This document shows positions 1 through 5,662 of a stretch of 7,429 nt of DNA, in pieces (the stretch's first letter is position 1; each line of letters opens with the position of its first letter). This stretch comes from Verrucomicrobiota bacterium (GTDB lineage: Bacteria > Verrucomicrobiota > Verrucomicrobiia > Limisphaerales > JADLHS01): positions 1-7,429 of the forward strand of contig JANYBF010000441.1 in NCBI GenBank assembly GCA_025360895.1. Reading direction: 5' to 3'. Made by a program: the position numbers and the translations under genes. Below the pieces are notes generated by a model. The model was not told the DNA's origin, made no database searches, and saw nothing but the letters and a program-made list of their open reading frames with translations.

Positions 1-244
1 TCGGCAGAGGTGTCGGGCGACTCCAGCTTGAATCCAGCCCGGAACTGCGGGACGAAACGTAGCCCGGCTGCTGCGACGGATAGCCGCGGTAGCTGAGATT
101 GTCGTAGGGCGTGCCGTTGGCGGGCGTCCGGTAATGCGGCATGACATACGTTCCGTTACTGCGAAAGTGGCCGCGCACCGTCCCGGCTTGGGCGGCAACG
201 GCGGTGGTCAGGATCACGGTGGCGAGGGCGAGTAGAGTTTTCAT
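1..244 (-). CDS. Small secreted protein, N-terminal part (cut by window edge)
   Basis: Reading the minus strand from an ATG at 244-242 gives 81 codons without a stop before the window edge. Residues 1-20 form a clear Sec signal peptide: K2, a hydrophobic stretch, then an Ala-rich AQA site with likely cleavage before G21. The mature part begins TVRGHFRSNGTYVMPHYRT, followed by ANGTPYDNLSYRG at about residues 42-54. This resembles the short VRGYYRxxGTYVxPHYRTxPxGxPYxNYSYxG segment seen in many small exported bacterial proteins of unknown function. The mature portion is rich in Gly, Ser, Tyr and Pro with no Cys, so it is probably extracytoplasmic and flexible. No good Shine-Dalgarno precedes the start. 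It is divergent from the toxin-antitoxin pair. I cannot name a function; the signal peptide and the motif are what support it as a real gene. Confidence 0.72.
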   Translation of the reverse strand, partial: MKTLLALATVILTTAVAAQAGTVRGHFRSNGTYVMPHYRTPANGTPYDNLSYRGYPSQQPGYVSSRSSGLDSSWSRPTPLP

Positions 245-342
245 AGTTTTGCGTTTGTTGTTTGTTGTCGGCGGCGGTTCGTTTTGAACTGCCTTCACCT
301 GCTACATCGCAAACCGTGGAAGGCTTCTTACAACTATTTTTA

Positions 343-373
343 ACCACGGATGGATACGAATAAACCCTGATGG
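343..373. repeat. Degenerate ACCACGGATGG-type direct repeat
   Basis: ACCACGGATGG at 343-353 is followed by a degraded middle unit and then ACCCTGATGG at 364-373, a spacing of about 10-11 bases. CCACGG at 344-349 also pairs with CCGTGG at 314-319. Arrays of similar accacggat units recur between genes in Verrucomicrobia and Planctomycetes in my experience; here only a decayed copy is seen. Confidence 0.45.
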
Positions 374-379
374 AATTGC

Positions 380-407
380 CACAAAAAGGCGCAAGATGCA
401 CAAGGAA
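380..407. repeat. CACAA(A)GG-type repeat, inverted partner of 512-547
   Basis: Units CACAAAAAGGC, CGCAAG and CACAAGGAA lie in tandem with small differences. CAAGGAA at 401-407 is exactly complementary to TTCCTTG at 521-527 and at 530-536. Together these blocks form an imperfect long-range inverted repeat around the 431-457 hairpin. Confidence 0.4.
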
Positions 408-430
408 TGGAAAGCGACACCTCACCCCGG

Positions 431-457
431 CCCTCTCCCCGGCCGAGGCGGAGAGGG
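431..457. repeat. CCCTCTCC / GGAGAGGG hairpin (REP-like)
   Basis: CCCTCTCC at 431-438 is exactly complementary to GGAGAGGG at 450-457, leaving an 11-base GC-rich loop. It follows CTCACCCCGG, a context common for this type of dispersed palindrome between bacterial genes. No T-run follows, so it is not a classical intrinsic terminator. A dispersed repetitive element is more likely. Confidence 0.55.
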
Positions 458-472
458 AGTTGGTTTCCGGCA

Positions 473-498
473 TTTCGTGTCGTTCACGTGTTTCGCGG
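473..498. repeat. TTTCGTGT / TTTCGCGG short repeats
   Basis: TTTCGTGT at 473-480 and TTTCGCGG at 491-498 flank GTTCACGTG, which contains the palindrome CACGTG at 485-490. The arrangement looks like a decayed array of TTTCGTG-type units, part of the same mosaic tract. Confidence 0.4.
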
Positions 499-511
499 TT
501 TCAACGCCGGT

Positions 512-547
512 TTCTTTGCGTTCCTTGCGTTCCTTGCGTTCTTTCGC
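512..547. repeat. Four-copy 9-bp tandem repeat TTCCTTGCG
   Basis: Units at 512-520, 521-529, 530-538 and 539-547. The middle two are identical (TTCCTTGCG); the first has one change (TTCTTTGCG) and the last is diverged (TTCTTTCGC). It ends 38 bases before the antitoxin start, so copy number could affect promoter spacing. The units are too short, and lack spacers, for a CRISPR array. Confidence 0.7.
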
Positions 548-585
548 GGCTTGCGGGGGTTGGATTTGCGGGGTAGGCTGCGACC

Positions 586-807
586 ATGATCACGGTGGAA
601 AATACGACGACGGAGGTGCGGGTGACGATTTCCAAGGACGCCGTGCCCGCAAAGCGTCTCAACGCCTTGCTGGACTGGTTGCGGCTGGAGGAGATCGTGC
701 AGCGCAGCCATCTGACCGAGGCGGACGCCGACCGCATCGCCGATGAGATCAAGGCAGGTTGGTGGGCCGCCAACAAGTCCCGGTTCATTCCCGCCAGCGA
801 ACAATGA
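586..807 (+). CDS. Antitoxin of a PIN-domain toxin-antitoxin module
   Basis: A 73-residue protein. Residues 1-16 are beta-like (ITVENTTTEVRVTIS). Helices follow at about 22-42 (KRLNALLDWLRLEEIVQRS) and 45-58, and the C-terminus has a WW pair at 59-60 followed by AANKSRF. This beta-then-helix layout ending in a tryptophan-rich WWaxNxxRF tail resembles small antitoxins found upstream of PIN toxins, where the C-terminal part binds and blocks the nuclease. The inferred job is to neutralise the adjacent PIN protein and probably repress its own promoter, though no clear DNA-binding fold is visible. Its TGA (805-807) overlaps the toxin ATG (804-806), so the two are translationally coupled. ATG at 586 is the natural start. 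The call depends mainly on context, size and the tail motif. Confidence 0.75.
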   Translation: MITVENTTTEVRVTISKDAVPAKRLNALLDWLRLEEIVQRSHLTEADADRIADEIKAGWWAANKSRFIPASEQ

Positions 808-1220
808 ACGCGGACTGCGTCATCGTTGACGCGAACATCGCCTTCAAATGCCTGCATTCCGGTCGGGGCGATTTGCGGGAGCGCATCGGGCCGGGGGGAC
901 ATCCCAAATTCTTCAGTCCGCGTTTTCTTTTCGTGGAGTTGTTCAATCACAAGGAGCGGCTGGAACGCGCGAGCGGTTTGGCGGAAACGGATTTACTGGC
1001 GGGACTGCACACGTTGTTAAGCCAGTTGGAATTCGTCACAGAAGCAAACATTCCGGTGAGAACTTGGGTGGAGGCGTATCGGCTCTGCAAGGGCATTGAC
1101 GAGAATGACACGGCTTACGTGGCGCTCGTCCTGCATCCGGATGGCCGATTCTGGACGGAGGACAATGAATTGAAGGTTTCGCTGCGGGCGCGAGGCTTTG
1201 ACCGATTCTTTGAGCCGTAA
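804..1220 (+). CDS. PIN-domain ribonuclease toxin (VapC-like, PIN_2 type)
   Basis: A 138-residue protein, the usual length for a single PIN domain. PIN toxins are Mg2+-dependent endoribonucleases, commonly cutting tRNA or rRNA. The acidic residues expected for metal binding are visible: D9 in IVDANIAF, E45 in FVELF, D99 and D102 in IDENDTAYVALVL, and D120 in FWTEDNEL. The WTED motif and the SPRFLFVELFNHK segment fit the PIN_2 subfamily (from memory, PF10130) better than classic VapC. ATG at 804 is chosen because it overlaps the antitoxin stop as ATGA. The reading frame extends upstream to 759, but that would lie inside the antitoxin and add non-PIN residues. All catalytic positions are intact, so the toxin looks functional. 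The sigma factor gene starts only 22 bases downstream. Confidence 0.86.
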   Translation: MNADCVIVDANIAFKCLHSGRGDLRERIGPGGHPKFFSPRFLFVELFNHKERLERASGLAETDLLAGLHTLLSQLEFVTEANIPVRTWVEAYRLCKGIDENDTAYVALVLHPDGRFWTEDNELKVSLRARGFDRFFEP

Positions 1221-1242
1221 ACTTCCTTGCTTGGCCGCAGAA

Positions 1243-1815
1243 ATGAACCCACCCGATTTGCGCGCTCTCCAAACCGGCAATGCCGATGCGTGGGACGAGG
1301 CGTTTCGCTGGCTCTGGCCGACGGTCTTCGCGGTGGCGCAGTTGAAACTTCAGTCGTATTTCCCCAGTGAGGTCGAGGACGTGGCGATTGAGGCGTTGGA
1401 GGAATTGGTGGAAAAGGTGCGCGTGGTCAAATCGGTGGAGGAACTCAAGCCGCTGGCGGCGAGCATCGCGCACCATCGGGCAGTGAGTCTGCTCCGGGAA
1501 CGGTTCGCGAAGAAGCGCGGCGAAGGGAAAACAGAATCATTGGACGCACCTACGGCTGAGGGAGAGATGAAACCTGAACCGGCGGCGGAGGACTCACCCC
1601 TGGCAGACTTGGAGCAAAAGGAACTGGCGCAACGGCTCGGTCAGTCGCTCGCAGAACTCAAACCGCCGCTTGGCGAAGTCCTCGCGGATTTCTTTCTGCA
1701 CGGGTTACGTTACGAGGAGATTGCAAAGAAGCGCGGCGTGGCGGTCGGCTCGGTGGGTGTTTATTTGCAGCGCGGATTGGAAGCGATGCGGCGTATCTGG
1801 GGCAAGGACGATTAA
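1243..1815 (+). CDS. ECF-like RNA polymerase sigma factor
   Basis: A 190-residue protein with the two-domain ECF sigma layout. Region 2 is at about residues 10-92 (DAWDEAFRWLWPTVFAVA; EVEDVAIEALEELVEKV; IAHHRAVSLLRERFAKKR). After an acidic/proline linker at 93-125, region 4 spans about 127-186, with a helix-turn-helix at 156-182 (RYEEIAKKRGVAVGSVGVYL). Its role would be to direct RNA polymerase to a small regulon. Region 2 is diverged: the usual DAEDLxQExF is EVEDVAIEALEEL. ATG at 1243 is preferred because the region-2 fold begins just after it. A TTG at 1198, inside the PIN gene, would add 15 unconserved residues. An anti-sigma-like membrane protein follows 32 bases downstream, the classic arrangement. 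A subtype cannot be assigned by eye. Confidence 0.85.
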   Translation: MNPPDLRALQTGNADAWDEAFRWLWPTVFAVAQLKLQSYFPSEVEDVAIEALEELVEKVRVVKSVEELKPLAASIAHHRAVSLLRERFAKKRGEGKTESLDAPTAEGEMKPEPAAEDSPLADLEQKELAQRLGQSLAELKPPLGEVLADFFLHGLRYEEIAKKRGVAVGSVGVYLQRGLEAMRRIWGKDD

Positions 1816-1847
1816 GATTAAGAGTAAGAAAACAGCAGGCATTTGCG

Positions 1848-2546
1848 ATGAACTCAATGAATGACGAACACTTTTTCGATCTGGCCATGAAGGTCATCGC
1901 CGACCAGGCCACGGACGCGGAACGTGCAGAGTTGGACGCGCGGTTGGCTCGGGAGCCGGCGTTGAAGGCGGAGTTTGAGCGGTTGCAGGTGGCTGTGCGC
2001 GGCGCACGGGAGACGTTGCCACTGGTGAACGCGACGGACGCCACGGCGGGTGAGCTTCCCGCTTACGCCCGCGGTCGTCTGCAAACGAAGGTGCGGGAAA
2101 CACTCGGTCGCCCGGTCGTGAAAGAGCGGGATCGCAGTCTGGTGTGGGGCTGGCGTTGGGCGTTGGGGCTCGCGGCGACAGCGGCGGTGGTTTTGCTCGT
2201 GGCGCTGCCGGTGTTTCGCACGCCCAGCACGCCAGCAATTCAACTGGCGATGCTGGACACGGCAGGGGCGGTTCGCGGTTCGGACACAAATGACGTGGTG
2301 CTTCTGCGCGAGTCGTGGAAGACAGCCAGCTTGGACTTTTTCACGAGCGCGGAGGCGTTGCGTGAGTGGGAGACGCAAGACAAACCGGATGCAGTGAAAA
2401 TTATTTACGACCGCGCAGCGGCGGAAGTGAGAGTCTTCGGGAAGTGGCATGGTAAGCCGGTTCAAAAAACTTTGCTGGTTGAGGCAGATTTAGCTGCGGC
2501 TTTGAAGGAGGCAAAATCCTTCGTCGCCGAGCAAACGCAGAAATGA
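1848..2546 (+). CDS. Anti-sigma-like single-pass membrane protein
   Basis: A 232-residue protein. The cytoplasmic N-terminus (1-100) has charged helices (DEHFFDLAMKVIADQATDAERAELDARLAREPALKAEFERLQ). The TDAERAELDARLxxxPxLxAEFE pattern is typical of anti-sigma N-domains in this group. One transmembrane helix spans about 102-123 (WRWALGLAATAAVVLLVALPVF), and an extracytoplasmic domain of about 110 residues follows with no recognised fold. It would hold the upstream sigma factor at the membrane until a signal arrives. The HxxxCxxC zinc motif of many anti-sigma factors is absent, and the whole protein has no cysteine. ATG 1848 and 1857 are both possible; 1848 has a weak GCAGG at 1835-1839. The role is inferred from gene order plus topology. 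Confidence 0.75.
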   Translation: MNSMNDEHFFDLAMKVIADQATDAERAELDARLAREPALKAEFERLQVAVRGARETLPLVNATDATAGELPAYARGRLQTKVRETLGRPVVKERDRSLVWGWRWALGLAATAAVVLLVALPVFRTPSTPAIQLAMLDTAGAVRGSDTNDVVLLRESWKTASLDFFTSAEALREWETQDKPDAVKIIYDRAAAEVRVFGKWHGKPVQKTLLVEADLAAALKEAKSFVAEQTQK

Positions 2547-2553
2547 CGGATGG

Positions 2554-2572
2554 GTTCGGCGAGTCGCCGGAC
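2554..2572 (+). terminator. Candidate stem-loop after the anti-sigma gene
   Basis: GTTCGGCG at 2554-2561 pairs with CGCCGGAC at 2565-2572, an 8-bp stem with one G-T pair and an AGT loop. It starts 8 bases after the anti-sigma stop. An alternative pairing joins GGTTCG at 2553-2558 with CGAACC at 2581-2586. No T-run follows, so it may only slow polymerase or protect the mRNA 3' end. Confidence 0.35.
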
Positions 2573-2636
2573 ACGACAGGCGAACCGCCCGCGCGACCTG
2601 CATTTTATGCTTGCCGGACGTTTCTTACAGACTGCG

Positions 2637-2651
2637 CTTGCTAGGAGCAAG
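2637..2651 (+). promoter_or_regulatory. Small hairpin in the leader of the cyclase gene
   Basis: CTTGCT at 2637-2642 and AGCAAG at 2646-2651 form a perfect 6-bp stem with a three-base AGG loop. It ends 32 bases before the cyclase ATG and is followed by GGGGG. It lies in the 137-base gap that should contain the promoter of the cyclase-phosphatase pair. It could be a leader hairpin or a dyad operator; nothing in the sequence decides between these. Confidence 0.3.
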
Positions 2652-2683
2652 GGGGATTTGGAAAGCTGAAGGCTATTGAATTC

Positions 2684-3871
2684 ATGAATTTGATTGAACG
2701 CACCATCCGGGTCAACTGGCAACACCGAGTGGTGTTTGCGGACGACATTTTTAGCCCTGCCAACAAGGGGTTGCACGACATTTTGCGCGGCGGCGATGGG
2801 CCGGGTCGGGTGCTGATCGTGCTCGATGGCGACCTGGCGGCCGCCCAACCCGGCCTTGCCGGTGCGATCACAAATTACTTCAGTGCCCACCAAGATGGGC
2901 TAACACTGGTTCACCCGCCGATGATTTGCCAAGGGGGCGAGCAAACCAAGGCTTCCTGGTCGCAGGTCGCTGAAATTCACGCCGCGATCAATCGTCATCA
3001 CATTGACCGACATTCGTATCTGATTGCGGTTGGGGGGGGAGCGTTGCTGGACATGGCTGGACTCGCCGCAGCAACAGCCCATCGCGGGGTGCGACACGTC
3101 CGAATTCCGACCACAACGTTGAGTCAGTGCGATTCGGGCGTCGGTGTTAAAAACGGGATTAATGCCTTTGGCAAAAAGAATTTTATCGGTACGTTTGCAC
3201 CGCCGTTTGCGGTAATCAATGATTTCGCCTTGCTCGGCACGCTGCCGGAACGCGATGCGCGCGCCGGCTTTGTGGAAGCGGTCAAAGTCGCGTGCATCCG
3301 CAGTCGGGAGTTTTTTGAAACGCTGGAAAGTGATGCAAGGGCATTGGCGAAGTTTGAAGCGGAACCCGTGCGCAAACTTATCCGGTGCTGCGCCGAGTTG
3401 CATGCCAATCACATCGCCACCAGCGGGGATCCGTTCGAGTTCGGATCGGCCCGACCGCTGGACTTTGGGCATTGGGCAGCCCACAAGTTGGAGCAGATTT
3501 CCAATTTTACGCTGCGACATGGCGAAGCTGTAGCGATTGGCGTGGCGCTGGATGTAATCTATTCCCGGCGCGCGGGCTTCCTGTCGGCGGAAAACACCGA
3601 GCGGGTGCTGAGTTTGCTCGAAAACCTCGGTTACGAATTATTTATCGCCGACTTGGTGCGCGAGAATGAGCGGCGGGAGTTACTCGTGATCGAAGGTTTG
3701 GAAGAATTCCGCGAGCATTTAGGCGGCACACTGGCGATCACATTGTTAAAGGAAATTGGTCAGGGATTTGAAGTGTCAGAAATGAATCGGACCTTGATTG
3801 CCGAAGCCATCAATGAATTGCAGGCCCGTCATCAGGCTCGCCAGAGGAACGATTCCACCTCCGAACCGTGA
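2684..3871 (+). CDS. eboD: EboD-like sugar-phosphate cyclase (3-dehydroquinate synthase family)
   Basis: A 395-residue NAD- and metal-dependent cyclase. A glycine-rich nucleotide motif is at 116-119 (VGGGALLD). The family core at 142-160 reads PTTTLSQCDSGVGVKNGIN, followed by FGKKNFIGTFAPPFAVINDF. Predicted metal ligands are intact: E198 (FVEAVK), H263 (DFGHWAAH) and H279 (RHGEAVAIG). True AroB has DSSVGGKTGVN in the core; here it is DSGVGVKNGIN, and GDPFEFGSARPLDFGHW at 248-264 is, as I recall, typical of EboD cyclases. The natural substrate of EboD is not settled; a C7 sugar phosphate cyclised to a cyclitol is the family expectation. A GAAGG at 2668-2672 sits 11 bases before the ATG. Its TGA overlaps the GTG of the next gene. 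A housekeeping AroB is less likely, because the core and the partner gene both argue against it. Confidence 0.87.
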   Translation: MNLIERTIRVNWQHRVVFADDIFSPANKGLHDILRGGDGPGRVLIVLDGDLAAAQPGLAGAITNYFSAHQDGLTLVHPPMICQGGEQTKASWSQVAEIHAAINRHHIDRHSYLIAVGGGALLDMAGLAAATAHRGVRHVRIPTTTLSQCDSGVGVKNGINAFGKKNFIGTFAPPFAVINDFALLGTLPERDARAGFVEAVKVACIRSREFFETLESDARALAKFEAEPVRKLIRCCAELHANHIATSGDPFEFGSARPLDFGHWAAHKLEQISNFTLRHGEAVAIGVALDVIYSRRAGFLSAENTERVLSLLENLGYELFIADLVRENERRELLVIEGLEEFREHLGGTLAITLLKEIGQGFEVSEMNRTLIAEAINELQARHQARQRNDSTSEP

Positions 3872-5274
3872 CACGCACTGCGGTCATTAATGTGGTTGGT
3901 TTGTCCGAGTCGTTGCTCGGCGCGCATACGCCAAATATCAACGCCTTTCGCCAGCGCGGCGCGATACGCCGCATCACTCCGGCCTTTCCTGCGGTCACCT
4001 GCACGGCGCAATCGAATTATCTGACGGGGTTGACCCCGGCGGGGCATGGCATCGTGGGCAACGGGTGGTATCACCGCGAACTGGCTGAAGTTCAGTTCTG
4101 GAAACAATCCAACCATCTCGTCGCGGGCAAAAAGCTTTGGCAGAGCTTGCGCGAAGCCGATTCCAGTTTTACCTGCGCCAAGCTTTTTTGGTGGTACAAC
4201 ATGTATTCCAGCGCGGACTGGTCCATCACGCCGCGCCCCATGTATCCAGCAGATGGCCGGAAGCTTTTCGACATCTACGCCTGGCCCTATTCCATCCGCG
4301 ACGACATCAAGCGTGATCTTGGGGAATTTCCGTTCCCGGGCTTTTGGGGCCCGGCGGCGGGTGTGGATTCCAGCCGGTTTTCGGCTGACGCGGTTTCGCG
4401 TTGGATTGCGGAATCCGCCAAGTGGATCGAGCGCAAGTTCTCGCCGACGCTCAACTTGGTTTACCTGCCGCATCTGGATTACAGCTTGCAACGCTATGGT
4501 CCGAATCATCCGGTAATCGCCTCTGATCTTCGGCGGATTGACGCGATTGTGGGCGACTTGCTGTCCTTCTTCGCGCAGCAATCCGTGCAAGTGGTCCTGC
4601 TCTCGGAGTACGGTATCAGTGCGGTGGACACGCCGGTGCATCTAAACCGGTTGTTTCGCGAACGCGGCTGGCTGACGATCAAGGATGAGTTAGGTTGCGA
4701 ATTGCTCGACGCCGGTGCGAGTCGGGTATTTGCCGTCGCCGACCATCAAGCGGCGCACGTTTATGTGAATGATGCCACGCTGGAAAACTCCGTTCGTTCG
4801 CTGTTGGAAAGTCAGTCCGGCATTGCGGCCGTCTGGGCAATGGCGGAAAAGCAGGCCCACGGCATTGATCATCCGCGTGCCGGCAATCTTATCGCCGTGG
4901 CTCGCGACCATGCGTGGTTCACTTATTACTATTGGTTAGATGACAAAAACGCTCCCGACTTTGCGCGCACGGTGGATATTCATCGCAAGCCGGGCTACGA
5001 CCCGGTGGAACTTTTTCTCGATCCGAAAATTCCTTTGGTCAAAGCCCGGATTGCCTGGCGGTTGCTGCAAAAGCGGCTCGGCTTTCGGATGCTCATGGAT
5101 GTGGTCCCGCTCGACGCTTCCTTGGTGAAAGGTTCGCACGGGAATCGTCCGGCCAATCTGGCAGAGTGGCCGCTGCTGATCAGTTCACGGCCCGATCTGC
5201 TCCCCCGATCCGCGATCAATTCGACGGATGTATTCGAGGTTTTGCGGCAACATGTGATGGGATTGAGGCGATGA
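3868..5274 (+). CDS. eboF: EboF-like protein of the alkaline phosphatase / nucleotide pyrophosphatase superfamily
   Basis: A 468-residue protein starting at GTG 3868, which overlaps the cyclase TGA, so the two are translationally coupled. The fold is recognisable from TPNINAFRQRGAIRRI (21-36), the nucleophile segment PAVTCTAQSNYLTGL with T44, and GHGIVGNGWYHRE (59-71). WWYNMYSS (108-115), TPRPMYPADGRK (121-132) and LPHLDYSLQRYGP (200-212) are features I associate with EboF. The canonical first Asp is V10, the D..H pair is D204/Q208, the Asp-His pair is E247/Y248, and the late His is probably H424 (GSHG), so several metal ligands are missing. No signal peptide or membrane helix is visible, suggesting a cytoplasmic protein. 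In ebo clusters the products support export or processing of secondary metabolites (scytonemin monomer in Nostoc). The exact reaction is unknown. Confidence 0.83.
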   Translation: MTRTAVINVVGLSESLLGAHTPNINAFRQRGAIRRITPAFPAVTCTAQSNYLTGLTPAGHGIVGNGWYHRELAEVQFWKQSNHLVAGKKLWQSLREADSSFTCAKLFWWYNMYSSADWSITPRPMYPADGRKLFDIYAWPYSIRDDIKRDLGEFPFPGFWGPAAGVDSSRFSADAVSRWIAESAKWIERKFSPTLNLVYLPHLDYSLQRYGPNHPVIASDLRRIDAIVGDLLSFFAQQSVQVVLLSEYGISAVDTPVHLNRLFRERGWLTIKDELGCELLDAGASRVFAVADHQAAHVYVNDATLENSVRSLLESQSGIAAVWAMAEKQAHGIDHPRAGNLIAVARDHAWFTYYYWLDDKNAPDFARTVDIHRKPGYDPVELFLDPKIPLVKARIAWRLLQKRLGFRMLMDVVPLDASLVKGSHGNRPANLAEWPLLISSRPDLLPRSAINSTDVFEVLRQHVMGLRR

Positions 5275-5275
5275 T

Positions 5276-5560
5276 TGGAGTAACTCGAAGGTTGAGGCCG
5301 CGCGCACTTTAACTTGGGACAGCGCACGGTTTATCGCTATCTGGCCGCCGCCAAGGCGGTGCTCTCCACCGAAAAACGAGTTGGAGGAAGTGGCGCACGC
5401 TCGATCCCCAAAAACTTCAAGCACACCGCAAAAACATCCCGATCCCCGCTCCACGAACTCGCCGCCACCTTGGCCGTCAGCCACAACGCCATCTGGGTGC
5501 GGCTGGGAAAACTGGGCTTCGCACTAAAAAAAGCTCGTAAAATAACGCGCACCAGCAAGA
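5276..5560 (+). pseudogene. Frameshifted remnant of an IS630-type transposase N-terminus
   Basis: Two frames together read like the DNA-binding start of an IS630-family transposase. One frame gives SNSKVEAARTL (5279-5311). Then, after an apparent one-base loss in ACTTTAACTTGG near 5306-5313, the next frame gives NLGQRTVYRYLAAAKAV, a first helix-turn-helix. A linker with a degraded GG.RSIP segment follows, then HELAATLAVSHNAIWVRLGK and LGFALKKA, a second helix-turn-helix ending at about 5535. The catalytic DDE domain, normally about 200 residues further on, is absent. The downstream frame continues to 5688 without recognisable transposase sequence and runs into the next gene. No terminal inverted repeats or TA duplications were identified. 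It begins only two bases after the eboF stop, so the insertion or deletion edge may have trimmed the end of the ebo locus. Confidence 0.72.
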
Positions 5561-5662
5561 CGCAGCGCCGGCGTAACTCAGACCTCCTTACGTCGGTTGC
5601 CCCGATCGGAAAGGATGCATACAAAGTTGACCTGTCGTTGCGGACGCGGCTAATTATGATTG

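Larger units (their letters stand above)
245..585. other. Gene-free divergent intergenic region with mosaic repeats
   Basis: About 340 bases separate the divergent secreted-protein gene (minus) and the antitoxin gene (plus). Reading frames here are low-complexity and depend on the repeats, so I call no gene. The stretch holds five short repeat blocks, listed separately: 343-373, 380-407, 431-457, 473-498 and 512-547. Promoters for both flanking genes must lie here or nearby, but I found no convincing -35/-10 pair on either strand. Confidence 0.7.

Noticed and set aside
512..547. Possible CRISPR-like array
   Set aside because: Repeat units are 9 bases with no spacers, and no cas genes are nearby. 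It is a simple tandem repeat.
396..746. Arginine- and glycine-rich plus-strand frames between 370 and 746
   Set aside because: They run through the repeat tract and the antitoxin gene in other frames and show no protein-like composition.
1198..1242. Upstream TTG start for the sigma factor
   Set aside because: It would overlap the PIN gene and add 15 residues without sigma-factor character; ATG at 1243 fits the domain better.
2900..3520. A 206-codon open frame on the minus strand
   Set aside because: Antisense to the cyclase gene, whose family motifs are unambiguous on the plus strand.
2684..3871. Housekeeping 3-dehydroquinate synthase (aroB)
   Set aside because: The metal ligands match the family, but the DSGVGVKNGIN core, the DFGHWAAHK segment and coupling to an EboF-like gene favour EboD.
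3832..4641. A 269-codon open frame on the minus strand
   Set aside because: Antisense to the EboF-like gene, with arginine- and histidine-rich translation and no motif. A shadow.
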